36,509 nt of DNA from Deinococcales bacterium (GCA_013298595.1 JAAFIG010000043.1:1-36509); one strand, 5' to 3'; shown: positions 1 through 8,099, counted from the stretch's first letter. Notes: generated by a model not told the origin, from the sequence alone. Made by a program: numbers and translations.

Positions 1-1
1 T

Positions 2-379
2 GGTATTCGTCGTAAAGATGATGATGTGGTGGTTTCGATGAGCATTGTTCAAGCCGATGATACTGGCGAATTACTTGCCGTTTCGGAAAATGGCTATGGT
101 AAGCGTACCCCAATTTCTGAGTACCCATTGCAAGGACGCGGCGGACAAGGTGTCATCACCTTAAAAGTGACTGACAAAACTGGTAACTTAGTCTCCTTAG
201 ACCGAGTTGGTGGTGATGAAGAACTGATGGTACTGAGTGCCAATGGTGTGGCTATTCGTACCCGAGTCGAAGAAGTCTCGAGTTATGGTCGCAGCAGCCA
301 AGGTGTCAAAGTGATGCGTCTCGAGGATAAAGACTCGGTGATTCGTGCTTTCCCAATTCGTCAAGAAGAATCTTTGTAA
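2..379 (+). CDS. gyrA: DNA gyrase subunit A, C-terminal fragment
   Basis: The frame is open from base 2, so the gene begins outside the window; 125 residues remain. The fragment consists of repeated beta-rich blades of the GyrA C-terminal pinwheel, the domain that wraps DNA and lets gyrase introduce negative supercoils. The GyrA-box-like segment QGRGGQGV lies near residue 38, and further blades read GVITLKVTDKTG and GVAIRTRVEEV. The box favours GyrA over ParC. The protein ends in a short charged tail (RQEESL). The next gene is 281 bases away, and a GC-rich hairpin at 537-552 is the likely end of the transcript. Identity as a type IIA topoisomerase A subunit is secure; GyrA rather than ParC is very likely. 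Confidence 0.9.
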   Translation, partial: GIRRKDDDVVVSMSIVQADDTGELLAVSENGYGKRTPISEYPLQGRGGQGVITLKVTDKTGNLVSLDRVGGDEELMVLSANGVAIRTRVEEVSSYGRSSQGVKVMRLEDKDSVIRAFPIRQEESL

Positions 380-536
380 ATCTGGAAAAGAATTGTTGTC
401 AACACAATTGCATACTTTTTCACAGTAAGCACCATTGTTTTCTCACTCGAACTCGAGCTGAATTCTCATCAAGGCGGACTACCTTAATAAGCGAAGGCTA
501 AGCCAACGGCAAACGCCTCCATACATCCCTCCCCCA

Positions 537-558
537 GCCCCCGAAAGGGGGCGCAATT
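537..558 (+). terminator. GNRA-capped hairpin downstream of gyrA
   Basis: The arms GCCCCC (537-542) and GGGGGC (547-552) pair around a GAAA tetraloop, followed by GCAATTTT. The U-run is short, so this may be a weak terminator or a stabilising REP-type hairpin. The rest of the 380-660 interval holds three CTCGAG sites and the promoter of the next gene. I see no ORF in it. Confidence 0.5.
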
Positions 559-621
559 TTGCCTCGAGACTAAAAAACTTGCACCGTACAAAGGAATGGT
601 TTTCTCATTGCCTTAGCGCGG

Positions 622-655
622 TATACTTTTAAAGCACTACAAATCTCGAGGAGGA
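622..655 (+). promoter_or_regulatory. Promoter -10 and ribosome binding site of the LysM gene
   Basis: TATACT at 622-627 is a good -10 box, but no clear -35 is present. The ten-base string GTATACTTTT recurs upstream of speA at 9687-9696. The Shine-Dalgarno GAGGAGG (about 648-654) overlaps a CTCGAG site at 645-650 and lies a few bases before the ATG at 661. Confidence 0.6.
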
Positions 656-660
656 ATATT

Positions 661-1377
661 ATGTGGCCATTTGGAAAAAGCACAACAGACCGAGTTAAAG
701 AAGAGATGGGTAAATTTGATTTTCTTGCCCAACAAGCAATTACATTCACCGAACGTGGTGGCACAATTTATTGGAATGGTGTTGTTGCTACCGATAAAAT
801 GAAGCGTTTTCTCGAGATTTTTCCAGTAGGGCTTGGTGGTGTTAAAGCCGTAGATACCAGCAATGTTTCGGTGTTACCTGCCGAAGAAGCTACTGCTGCG
901 CAAGTGGAAACCGTTGAAGATAGCACCCTTGATCAAGTCATGGAAGCCAGCAGCTTGGCTAAAAATGTATTTCGTGCCTTTAAAGCCGATGTTGAACTGG
1001 CTGACGACCCAATCGAAGTGCTGCAAAGCGGCGATGGAGTGGTGCTGCGTGGCGCTGTAGATTCACAACACGAATTTAACTTAGCAGTAAAATTAGCCCA
1101 AGAAAACGGTGCTAACCGTGTCATGTCCGACGAATTACAAATTGCCGATGGGGCTAAAGCCAAAGCTGCCGAAGCTGTCAAAGCTGTCGAAGCTGCCAAA
1201 CCAGCTTATGTGAATTTGCCAGACGAATACCACATTGTTAAACCAGGCGAAACACTGACGGCTATCTCGAAGAAATACTTTGGCGATACAGACCATATTG
1301 ATGCCATTGCTAAAGCCAGTGGTATCAGCAACCCAGATTTGATTAAAGTCGGTCAGAAACTACAAATCCCACGATAA
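661..1377 (+). CDS. BON- and LysM-domain protein (Kbp/YgaU-like)
   Basis: 238 residues with no signal peptide. Residues about 20-70 and 85-165 each look like a BON module, a small alpha/beta fold for phospholipid or ion contacts. A short Ala/Lys-rich linker follows (about 168-185). A C-terminal LysM domain starts at YHIVKPGETLTAISKKYFGD and ends in VGQKLQIP, the canonical LysM close. The BON-LysM order is that of E. coli Kbp (YgaU, 149 residues), a cytoplasmic potassium-binding protein. This protein is longer because of the extra N-terminal module. The start is fixed by a strong GAGGAGG. The gene ends 16 bases before a clear terminator at 1394-1427, so it is monocistronic. Domain assignment is firm; a potassium role is inference from the family. 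Confidence 0.8.
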   Translation: MWPFGKSTTDRVKEEMGKFDFLAQQAITFTERGGTIYWNGVVATDKMKRFLEIFPVGLGGVKAVDTSNVSVLPAEEATAAQVETVEDSTLDQVMEASSLAKNVFRAFKADVELADDPIEVLQSGDGVVLRGAVDSQHEFNLAVKLAQENGANRVMSDELQIADGAKAKAAEAVKAVEAAKPAYVNLPDEYHIVKPGETLTAISKKYFGDTDHIDAIAKASGISNPDLIKVGQKLQIPR

Positions 1378-1393
1378 ACCCAACAAACCATTC

Positions 1394-1427
1394 AAGACGA
1401 AGACAACATGCCTTCGTCTTTATTTTT
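1394..1427 (+). terminator. Rho-independent terminator of the LysM gene
   Basis: AAGACGAAG (1394-1402) pairs perfectly with CTTCGTCTT (1412-1420) around a nine-base loop, followed by TATTTTT. The ATG at 1408 lies in the loop, which argues against using it as the start of the next gene. Confidence 0.85.
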
Positions 1428-1431
1428 GGAT

Positions 1432-1443
1432 TACAATGCCATC
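1432..1443 (+). promoter_or_regulatory. Leaderless promoter of plsY
   Basis: TACAAT at 1432-1437 is followed by exactly six bases and then ATG at 1444. This is the TANNNT-N6-start arrangement seen at a dozen other genes in the window. No Shine-Dalgarno is present. Confidence 0.7.
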
Positions 1444-2037
1444 ATGGAATTTTTTGCTCGAGGGCTGGCAGTCATAAGTTGCTATTTGATCGCTGCTATC
1501 AGCATTTCGGTGTTGTACTCCAAATCTCGAGGGCAGGATATTCGCACTTCAGATTTTGCTGGAGCCAGTGGCATGGTACGGCAATATGGTTGGAAAGTTG
1601 GTGTTAGCATTGCTGTGGCTGACATCTTAAAAGGTGTACTTGCCAGTTTACCAATTCTTTTTTTTGCCCCTGAGTGGCTGTGGTTAGCGCCAGCAGTCGC
1701 AGCTTTAGGGCATTGCTATCCGATTTGGCATGGCTGGGTTGGCGGGCAGGGAATAGCCCCTGCAACAGGTGCAATTTATGGGGTGGATATTTTTACAGGA
1801 GCAGTGGTCATGACTTGTGGGCTTGGCTTGATGGTTTTGCACCGTGCCTTGAAATTAAAACCCTATGTCAAACTGGGCAGTGTACCATTTGCAGGTGTTT
1901 TAACCCTACTGATACTGCTTGTGGTTGCCTACTCGAGGTTTGGAACAGCAGGAGTGGGCGGCACTGGCTTATTGATACTGGTCATGGGTGTACGTGGCTT
2001 ACAGGTGCTACGCTCGCCACCACCAGGCTCGAGTTAA
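1444..2037 (+). CDS. plsY: Glycerol-3-phosphate acyltransferase, divergent PlsY
   Basis: 197 residues with about five hydrophobic segments: a polytopic membrane protein that acylates glycerol 3-phosphate from acyl-phosphate, the first step of phospholipid synthesis. PlsY signatures seen are a degenerate motif 1 (FAGASGMVR where the family has SGNPGATN), then YGWKVGV and ADILKG, and motif 2 as LGHCYPIWHGWVGGQGIA (family GH-FP-F-GGKG). The Lys of GGKG is Gln here. I start at 1444 rather than the upstream ATG at 1408, because 1408 sits in a terminator loop and 1444 has a perfectly placed leaderless -10. The stop TAA overlaps the stop of the convergent asparaginase. Family is fairly sure. Activity is less certain given the altered motif 1 and GGQG; a paralogue with a changed substrate is possible. 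Confidence 0.72.
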   Translation: MEFFARGLAVISCYLIAAISISVLYSKSRGQDIRTSDFAGASGMVRQYGWKVGVSIAVADILKGVLASLPILFFAPEWLWLAPAVAALGHCYPIWHGWVGGQGIAPATGAIYGVDIFTGAVVMTCGLGLMVLHRALKLKPYVKLGSVPFAGVLTLLILLVVAYSRFGTAGVGGTGLLILVMGVRGLQVLRSPPPGSS

Positions 2038-3020
2038 TGCCAAGTCAGGTCAAAAGCGGCTCGGATTTCACCAACCTCGAGACCCGCATGATTTTTGGTT
2101 ATCGAAGTTTGTAAAGGCTTGAGGGCATTGGGGTCTGACAACACGCCTAATTGCTCGAGAATACTGATAATAGCAATGTCTCGAGCGCGTTCAGTACCAT
2201 CTTCGATTTTCATGGCAATACCTATGTTGCCATGGCTCGAGTGACGCACAGCTACGCCAACATAGGCTTCAGCACCAATTTTTGAGATGAGGTTAGCTTG
2301 GGTGCTGATAAGCACCGTATCTGCTCGCCCAGTGCCTGCGATCAGGTGCGGATGCTCTCGCATGGCATCAAAGGCTTGCTCGAGACCAAGTGCCAATTCT
2401 GGTTGCCGAGAAGGTTCAGCCAATTTTGCCATACCAAGCGCAGCTTTCTCGAGTGGTACACGAAAACACGGCACACTGCAACCATCTAGGGCAACACCGA
2501 TGTCAGAAACTTCAAAACATTTTTGGATAATCTCGAGAATTTCTATTTGTAATGGGTGATTTGGTAAATGATAACCTTGGGTCGGTAAACCCTTGGCTAA
2601 ACAAGCTGCCAACATACCAGCATGTTTACCACTGCAATTATTTTGCAGTACCGTTGGTTTAATACCAATCACTCGCATTTCACGCCGCGTGGTTTCATCA
2701 AATGGGCTATGAATGCCGCATTTCAACCAACTCGAGTCCACCCCACTCATTTGCAATAACTCGAGTACCGTTTCAACATGAGTAGCATCACCTGCATGGG
2801 AAGCCATAGCGATGGCTAAATGCCGATTGTTTAAACCCAAAGCCCCCAAATGTGGAATTAGTGGTTGTACCTGAAAGGCCTTAGCGCTAGAACGCAGAAA
2901 ACTGGCAAATTGTGGATTGCCAGTGCTTGCCAGTAAACGCCCACCACTCGAGACCACCGCTGAGTGCACCAAATGCCGAGACTCGAGCAACCCACCGCGA
3001 AGCACATGAACATACGCCAT
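2034..3020 (-). CDS. Asparaginase (bacterial asparaginase II, ReAII-like family)
   Basis: 328 residues, cytoplasmic, predicted to hydrolyse L-asparagine to aspartate and ammonia. The family is the Ser/Lys-dependent one typified by Rhizobium etli AnsA, not the E. coli AnsB fold. The key segments are visible: FLRSSAKAFQ near residue 42 (catalytic Ser-x-x-Lys), MASHAGD, NNCSGKHAGM near residue 127, DGCSVPCFRVPL and GTGRADT. The length is normal for the family. The start at 3020 is supported by a leaderless -10 six bases upstream. The 3' end overlaps plsY by four bases (shared TTAA), so the two genes converge with no terminator between them. The family is confident; substrate preference is inferred. 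Confidence 0.85.
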   Translation of the reverse strand: MAYVHVLRGGLLESRHLVHSAVVSSGGRLLASTGNPQFASFLRSSAKAFQVQPLIPHLGALGLNNRHLAIAMASHAGDATHVETVLELLQMSGVDSSWLKCGIHSPFDETTRREMRVIGIKPTVLQNNCSGKHAGMLAACLAKGLPTQGYHLPNHPLQIEILEIIQKCFEVSDIGVALDGCSVPCFRVPLEKAALGMAKLAEPSRQPELALGLEQAFDAMREHPHLIAGTGRADTVLISTQANLISKIGAEAYVGVAVRHSSHGNIGIAMKIEDGTERARDIAIISILEQLGVLSDPNALKPLQTSITKNHAGLEVGEIRAAFDLTWH

Positions 3021-3032
3021 ATGTGCAGTTTA
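3021..3032 (-). promoter_or_regulatory. Leaderless promoter of the asparaginase gene
   Basis: On the minus strand TAAACT (3027-3032) is followed by six bases and the ATG ending at 3020. The -10 is the centre of a small inverted repeat, CAGTT-A-AACTG. There is no Shine-Dalgarno. Confidence 0.7.
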
Positions 3033-3055
3033 ACTGATTAAGACTGCCTTACTAT

Positions 3056-3895
3056 CTATTTGATATAAACACCTACCCCAAAAGCAATTTTGCGTTTAGG
3101 GTGAATTAGAACCTTGCCTTTCCATGCCATGCCAACGCTTGATCCGCCATCAAGGGCTATGGCATCTCGAGCGCCTAAAGCTTTCATGATTCTTGCTAGT
3201 TCTCGCAAGGATAGGCGTTCTCGAGTGCTGGCGAGAATAATTTTTTTATTGTTGATAATTCCTATGGCACTGCGAGCAGCTCGAGACCAAATGGCTTTAT
3301 CGCCATACCCTTCGGCTTTTGGTACTGGGTTAATCAGTCCGTTACGAATCAGAATTGGTCCTGTGCCAATCAGGGTGCGTAATTGCCTAGGCGAGACATT
3401 GCTGTCTTTTGTCCAAAGTTTAGCTTCGTTATTGAAAGTAATAGCTAAACCGCTACGTAAACGACCTTTGTTAATCCATTTGCCTTGTTCGACTAAATCT
3501 CCAACTGGGCTGAAGGTTTGCGGATGAAAATACCCACCATTGAGTAATGCCACAGCGCTCGAGCCTGAGACGAGGGTGTCAAATTTTGCACCTTTTCTAA
3601 AAACATTTTTTGGCAGTACTGCACCAATTTTGACTTGTGGATTCTCGAGGTTCACCCGAATGAGTTTCATGGAAACGCCCAGCACTTTTTTGGACTCGAG
3701 CCGAATACTATTGTTGCTTGGTGCAGCGGGTTTTGGTCTTGGAGCATCGTAGATCAGGGGAATATCTGGTGCCTCTAAAGGTTCGGGAGCTGGAGTAATA
3801 GGGAGTGGTTGCCACTGACTTGGGTCTATGGTTTGTGAAAAGGAGGAAGAAGCGAATAAGGCAATACAAAGCGTAATCGCTTGGACTCGTGACAT
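3056..3895 (-). CDS. Secreted phosphodiester glycosidase family protein
   Basis: 279 residues from the chosen start. The N-terminus MSRVQAITLCIALFASSSFSQ is a Sec signal peptide with a likely cut after FSQ or SFS. A Pro-rich stretch follows (residues about 25-60), then the NAGPA/phosphodiester glycosidase domain. Its hallmarks are VALLNGGYFH, TGPILIRNG, RSAIGI and the C-terminal GARDAIALDGGSSVGM. The family includes the enzyme that uncovers mannose 6-phosphate; bacterial members are periplasmic or cell-wall proteins, often linked to exopolysaccharide. An in-frame ATG eight codons upstream was rejected because this ATG starts the signal peptide and has TACAAT exactly six bases before it. The gene diverges from the GGDEF-EAL gene across 56 bases. 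The family is confident; the substrate is unknown. Confidence 0.8.
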   Translation of the reverse strand: MSRVQAITLCIALFASSSFSQTIDPSQWQPLPITPAPEPLEAPDIPLIYDAPRPKPAAPSNNSIRLESKKVLGVSMKLIRVNLENPQVKIGAVLPKNVFRKGAKFDTLVSGSSAVALLNGGYFHPQTFSPVGDLVEQGKWINKGRLRSGLAITFNNEAKLWTKDSNVSPRQLRTLIGTGPILIRNGLINPVPKAEGYGDKAIWSRAARSAIGIINNKKIILASTRERLSLRELARIMKALGARDAIALDGGSSVGMAWKGKVLIHPKRKIAFGVGVYIK

Positions 3896-3907
3896 ATCTT
3901 CATTGTA
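3896..3907 (-). promoter_or_regulatory. Leaderless promoter of the glycosidase gene
   Basis: Minus-strand TACAAT (3902-3907) plus six bases (GAAGAT) leads directly to the ATG ending at 3895. It faces the plus-strand leaderless promoter at 3940, making a compact divergent pair. Confidence 0.65.
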
Positions 3908-3935
3908 CGCTATGAACACAAAAATTCAATCTTTC

Positions 3936-3951
3936 ACAGTAAACTGTTTTT
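3936..3951 (+). promoter_or_regulatory. Leaderless promoter of the GGDEF-EAL gene with inverted repeat
   Basis: TAAACT (3940-3945) and six bases precede the ATG at 3952. It is embedded in the inverted repeat ACAGT-AA-ACTGT (3936-3947). There is no Shine-Dalgarno upstream. Confidence 0.65.
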
Positions 3952-5580
3952 ATGTCCGTAGATATCCAACATCTTGCATTTCAAAATGCACCTCTTGGCA
4001 TGGCGGTTTTTTCGGTGGATGGTGTGCTACTTACCTCTAACGAAATGCTGGATTCTTGGTTACAGCAGCCAATTGTCGAGTTTCAAGCATTTATCCATCC
4101 CAGTGACCGTCGGGCGTTTCGGGAGTTATTGGTGCAACTTTCTGAAGGTGAAACAGGTTTTTTAGAATGCCGATTACTATTAGCTCAAGAGCGTTGGACT
4201 CGAGTGCATGCGTCTTGGTTTGATGGGCGTATTGTTTGTTTATTTGAAGATATCACGCGTCAAAAGCAATCGCAGGTTGAACTCGATTACCTTTTTTACT
4301 TTGATGCTTTAACCAAATTACCGAATCGTGCCATGCTCGAGCGGCAAATTGATGTCATGCTTTCCAGTGTGCGTCGCCGTGATGATGGGATGGCATTGTT
4401 GTTAATTGATTTAGATCGGTTTAAGTTAATTAATGATACGTATGGATTTGCCTTTGGCGATGATTTTTTAGTCGCTGTGGCAGCCCGTTTAAATGCGGCA
4501 TTGCGAATCACTGATTTGCTGGTTCGTATGGGTGGCGATGAATTTGCCATATTGGTACTCGGTTCTGCCGAAGATGCTCGAGTGGTTGGGCGACGCGTAC
4601 TTGAAGCGTTTGCTGAAGCATTTGTCATTAAAGAACAAGAAGTGGTGAGTAGTGCTTGTGTTGGAGTGGCTTTATTTCCGCAGGATGCCTCGGATGCGAC
4701 AAGCTTGCAAGCCCATGCCGATATTGCCATGTTTAATGCTAAGGAAGCAGGGCGTGGCAGAATGCGTTTTTATGGCGCTTTGGGGCAACATGCTGAACGT
4801 GAACAACTCGAGATTGAAGCCGAGTTACTGCATTGTATTGAGCGTCAAGAATTGGTGGTGATGTACCAGCCGCAGTACGATATCCGCGATCATCATTTGA
4901 TTGGTTTTGAAGCATTAACTTACTGGCAGCATCCTAAGCGGGGCTTGTTATCGCCTGGTAAATTTATTGCTCTTGCTGAACAAACAGGGTTTATTACGAC
5001 AATTGGCAATTGGGTTTTAGAAAAAGCGGCTTGGCAAATGCAGCAATGGAATGCAGCCCTTCAAAACCCATTACAAATTGCAGTGAATCTAAGTGCTACG
5101 CAACTCGAGCGGACTGGTTTTGTGGCTGTGGTCGCAGGGATTCTCGAGCGGACAGGGTTACAGGCGGGTCAATTAGAACTCGAGATTACTGAATCGCAAA
5201 TTATGAGTAAAGAATTCGAGCCTGAACAGCAATTACATGCTCTGGCAGCGCTTGGTGTGCATTTGGCAATTGATGATTTTGGTACAGGTTACAGCAACCT
5301 TGGGCGTTTACTGGGTTTGCCTTTAACCACTTTAAAAATAGATCGTTTATTTGTGATGGATTTATTGTCTGATCCGAGTAACCCAAAAAGCACTGCGCCT
5401 TTGGTTCGGTCTATTGTGCAATTAGCCCATAATTTAAAATTAACGGTTTTAGCCGAAGGAGTCGAAACCCAAGCTCAACTCGAGCGATTAAATTTTTTGG
5501 GTTGCGATTTTGCTCAAGGATTTTATTTTGCTCAACCACTCAGTTGTGCAGAAGCAGAAAAATTGGTCTTCCCAACTTAA
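3952..5580 (+). CDS. PAS-GGDEF-EAL cyclic-di-GMP turnover protein
   Basis: 542 residues, cytoplasmic, no membrane segment. The N-terminal 110 residues look like a PAS sensor (FQNAPLGMAVFSVDGVLL through CLFEDITRQKQ). A GGDEF domain follows with DALTKLPNR, an intact RMGGDEF (near residue 190), and an RxxD inhibitory site (RITD) five residues before it. The EAL domain then has FEALTYW, NLSATQL, LEITES, DDFGTGYSNL, LKIDR, AEGVET and QGFYFAQPL, that is, all metal and c-di-GMP ligands. Both halves appear catalytically competent, so net direction cannot be read from sequence. The stop overlaps the stop of the convergent gene (TTAA, 5577-5580). Family and domains are secure; the signal sensed is unknown. 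Confidence 0.92.
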   Translation: MSVDIQHLAFQNAPLGMAVFSVDGVLLTSNEMLDSWLQQPIVEFQAFIHPSDRRAFRELLVQLSEGETGFLECRLLLAQERWTRVHASWFDGRIVCLFEDITRQKQSQVELDYLFYFDALTKLPNRAMLERQIDVMLSSVRRRDDGMALLLIDLDRFKLINDTYGFAFGDDFLVAVAARLNAALRITDLLVRMGGDEFAILVLGSAEDARVVGRRVLEAFAEAFVIKEQEVVSSACVGVALFPQDASDATSLQAHADIAMFNAKEAGRGRMRFYGALGQHAEREQLEIEAELLHCIERQELVVMYQPQYDIRDHHLIGFEALTYWQHPKRGLLSPGKFIALAEQTGFITTIGNWVLEKAAWQMQQWNAALQNPLQIAVNLSATQLERTGFVAVVAGILERTGLQAGQLELEITESQIMSKEFEPEQQLHALAALGVHLAIDDFGTGYSNLGRLLGLPLTTLKIDRLFVMDLLSDPSNPKSTAPLVRSIVQLAHNLKLTVLAEGVETQAQLERLNFLGCDFAQGFYFAQPLSCAEAEKLVFPT

Positions 5581-6404
5581 CCAACTCGGTCTTGGAAGGC
5601 TTTAAGCACCGCAGGGGCAAAGGTATCGCCTAGCCATGCCTCGAGTTCGGCTTGTAATTTCTTTGGATCTGTTATTTTTAGCATGGTTTTATTTGCCTCA
5701 AGCACAGCTTTGCTGTTGACTCCGATATGCTCGAGTAAAATAGTTTCAACACTTTGGCGTATATGCTGGCAGCGTCCAAAAGTGTCTTTGTTGGCTTCGG
5801 CAGATACCAAATGCAGAATATCTTCTGGAGCTTCCCGAGGCATGGTCACTAAATGCAGTTTGCCCGCTTCAAAACGGTTAGGAAAGTTTAAACTCAGTTG
5901 CGATTGTCCCCCACGAAAAAACCAAGCTTGCCCTGTGCGGCTTTGCTCGAGTACAACGGCACCACTGAATAAATTATCGCGTAAGGAACCAAGCATGGTA
6001 CTGGGAATAATCTGGTGTGATTCGTAAGTTTGGATTTTACTGGCTACGGTTAAAGCAGCAATACAGGGAATGGCTTCTTTGGCTAAGGCATAGATTTCGA
6101 CTTCGGCAAAATCCAGTAAAGGTTGCAAATTACGGTATGCTTCAGCACGATTCTCAAAACCACCCAATCCTTGCCGCCACGCCTCGAGAATCCGACCTTG
6201 GAAAAATAATAAACCACCTAACCATTCAGCCTCGAGTTTGACATGCACGAACCCCGAGAAACCCGTGGTCTCGAGATGATGCAGCATCCGAGCATCAAAT
6301 TGCGTTCCAGGCATGGTCTGACCCATTTCCTTTTGTGGTAAAAACTCGAGAATGCAGCCCAATGTGGGTTGCGACACAGTGTCTATAATTCCTCGTCCGA
6401 ACAT
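5577..6404 (-). CDS. Uncharacterised protein, DUF4388-like N-terminal segment
   Basis: 275 residues with no signal peptide or membrane span. I do not recognise the family firmly. The N-terminal half has alternating beta segments with GFVHVKLEAEWLGGLLFFQGRILEAW (residues about 45-75), which resembles the DUF4388 pattern of 'effector' domains in Deinococcus-Thermus regulators. A second similar element, LFSGAVVLEQSRTGQAWFFRGGQ, begins near residue 145, so the protein may be an internal duplication of that fold. The last third is helical and charged. The start at 6404 is supported by minus-strand TAAGCT exactly six bases upstream. It converges with the c-di-GMP gene, sharing the stop TTAA. Function is unknown. 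Confidence 0.6.
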   Translation of the reverse strand: MFGRGIIDTVSQPTLGCILEFLPQKEMGQTMPGTQFDARMLHHLETTGFSGFVHVKLEAEWLGGLLFFQGRILEAWRQGLGGFENRAEAYRNLQPLLDFAEVEIYALAKEAIPCIAALTVASKIQTYESHQIIPSTMLGSLRDNLFSGAVVLEQSRTGQAWFFRGGQSQLSLNFPNRFEAGKLHLVTMPREAPEDILHLVSAEANKDTFGRCQHIRQSVETILLEHIGVNSKAVLEANKTMLKITDPKKLQAELEAWLGDTFAPAVLKAFQDRVG

Positions 6405-6416
6405 GCTAAGAGCTTA
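6405..6416 (-). promoter_or_regulatory. Leaderless promoter (5577-6404 gene)
   Basis: Minus-strand TAAGCT (6411-6416), six bases (CTTAGC), then the ATG ending at 6404. There is no Shine-Dalgarno. The 116-base divergent interval to the next gene holds no ORF. Confidence 0.6.
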
Positions 6417-6513
6417 ACAGAATTACGCAGTGCACATGCAAAAAACCACGCTTAAATGTGATTTTTTTAATGTTCTAGGCAATATGTCGCTGTTCAAGCT
6501 GTTCATAGGTTGC

Positions 6514-6547
6514 TAGACTAATGGGGCGCATCACGCGCTGGAGATCA
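6514..6547 (+). promoter_or_regulatory. Promoter and start region of the radical SAM gene
   Basis: TAGACT at 6514-6519 is a plausible -10 box. Transcription would then begin near 6526, inside any gene started at the ATG at 6521. GGAG (6540-6543) lies four bases before ATG 6548, which supports the downstream start. Confidence 0.5.
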
Positions 6548-8080
6548 ATGAGTTACTGGCGAAAAAATCTTAAACCCTTGTTAGACGATGAAATCGGCAC
6601 TATTCGCCGACATGCTTCAACCAGAGTTGCTCTGGGTTTCCCAAATCGGTATTCGGTTGCTATGGCAAGTCTGGGCTTCCAAGTGATTTACCGTATGTTT
6701 AACCAAGAAGAAGGCTTTAGTTGCGAACGAGCCTTTTTACCAGACGATCTCGAGGCATTTGCTAAAACCAACGAAACCCTGCCGATGCTGGAAAGCGGTG
6801 ATGCTGTTGGCAATGCCGACATGATTGCCTTATCGGTTTCTTTTGAATTAGATTTAACCAATATCATTCGTTTTCTCGAGTGCGCGGGTATTAACCCGTG
6901 GCGTGAAGAACGCGATGAATCTGACCCAATCATCATTGTTGGTGGTCCTTTAACCTCGAGTAACCCGTACCCTGTTGCACCTTTTGCCGATATTATCTGC
7001 ATTGGTGACGGCGAATTAATTGTGCCAATCATTGCCGAAGCATGGCGTGAAGCCAGTTCTCGAGCCGAATTCCTAGCTGATCTTGAAGGTCGTCCTGGAA
7101 TTTTCTTACCCGATCGTATGAACCATGAACCCCTGTGGGCAACTGCGCCAAAAGAAATGTTGCCTGCGTTTAGTCAAATTGTTACACCGCACAGCGAACT
7201 GAGCAACATGTACTTGGTCGAAGCCCAACGCGGTTGCCCACGCCCATGCACGTTCTGCTTGGCACGCACCATGTACGGACCAAACCGCAACAACGAAGCC
7301 GATGATTTGTTGGCATGTATCCCAGATTGGGTGAAAAAAGTTGGTTTGGTTGGCGCTGCTTTATCCGATTTTAAGCACACCAAATACGTCGGACGCACCT
7401 TAACCGAACGTGGTATCAAACTTGGAGTCTCGAGTATTCGCGCCGATACTGTAGACGAAGAACTTGCCCAAATTCTGCGGGATGGTGGTTTACGCAGCTT
7501 TACTGTGGCATCAGACGCACCAAGTCAACGTTTGCGCGACTGGATGAAAAAAGGCATATCCGAAGCGGATTTACTCAGAACCGCGCATCTCAGCAAAAAA
7601 CTGGGTTTCTCGAGCCTCAAAATTTATATGATGATTGGCTTACCACCCGAAAACGACGATGATATTACCGAGTTAATCGCTTTTAGTAAGCAACTCTCGA
7701 GTATCACCAAAGTTGCAATGGGTATCTCGCCATTTGTCCCAAAACGCCACACGCCACATCACTCAGACCCATTTGCAGGGGTGGATGTGATCGAAAAACG
7801 CTTTAAACGTATTCAAAAAGAATTGCGCCGCGATCTCGAGTTACGCAATGTCTCGGCAAAATGGGCATGGGTTGAACAAGTAATCGCTCGAGGTGACGCG
7901 AGCATCGGCAAGGCAGCGTACCTTGTTAAAGATAATGAATCCTACAGCGGTTGGATCAAAGCCCTCGAGCAAATCGGTTGGCGTGACGAACACGCGGGTA
8001 ACAAAGTCACATTCGAGCAACAACCAGGGCAGATTATTCGCCCACCTGCCCCTGTGTATGTGTCTGCCATAGGTGATTGA
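6548..8080 (+). CDS. Radical SAM protein with B12-binding-like N-terminus
   Basis: 510 residues from the preferred start (519 if ATG 6521 is used). The radical SAM motif CxxxCxxC is seen as RGCPRPCTFCLAR, near residue 230, and holds the 4Fe-4S cluster that cleaves S-adenosylmethionine. The preceding 200 residues (ALGFPNRYSVAMASLGFQVIYR ... IALSVSFELDLTNIIRFLECAGI ... IIIVGGPLTSSNPYPVAPFADIICIGDGE) have the Rossmann-like cobalamin-binding layout of the uncharacterised TIGR03960/YgiQ-like group. No cobalamin DxHxxG is evident. The substrate is unknown; some relatives act in tRNA or rRNA methylthiolation. It is followed at 32 bases by sufU, which fits an Fe-S context but may have its own promoter. 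Very rich in CTCGAG, with at least ten sites. Confidence 0.82.
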   Translation: MSYWRKNLKPLLDDEIGTIRRHASTRVALGFPNRYSVAMASLGFQVIYRMFNQEEGFSCERAFLPDDLEAFAKTNETLPMLESGDAVGNADMIALSVSFELDLTNIIRFLECAGINPWREERDESDPIIIVGGPLTSSNPYPVAPFADIICIGDGELIVPIIAEAWREASSRAEFLADLEGRPGIFLPDRMNHEPLWATAPKEMLPAFSQIVTPHSELSNMYLVEAQRGCPRPCTFCLARTMYGPNRNNEADDLLACIPDWVKKVGLVGAALSDFKHTKYVGRTLTERGIKLGVSSIRADTVDEELAQILRDGGLRSFTVASDAPSQRLRDWMKKGISEADLLRTAHLSKKLGFSSLKIYMMIGLPPENDDDITELIAFSKQLSSITKVAMGISPFVPKRHTPHHSDPFAGVDVIEKRFKRIQKELRRDLELRNVSAKWAWVEQVIARGDASIGKAAYLVKDNESYSGWIKALEQIGWRDEHAGNKVTFEQQPGQIIRPPAPVYVSAIGD

Positions 8081-8099
8081 AAAAAACAGTACAAACCAC

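Noticed and set aside
1408-1443. ATG 1408 as start of plsY
   Set aside because: It is within the loop of a perfect terminator hairpin and has no ribosome site or leaderless -10; ATG 1444 has both context and a better N-terminus.
3896-3919. Upstream in-frame ATG of the phosphodiester glycosidase
   Set aside because: The extra eight residues precede the signal peptide, and TACAAT lies exactly six bases before the chosen ATG.
4296-4730. Minus-strand ORF of 144 codons
   Set aside because: It lies entirely within the GGDEF region, whose motifs are intact in the plus frame, so it is a shadow.
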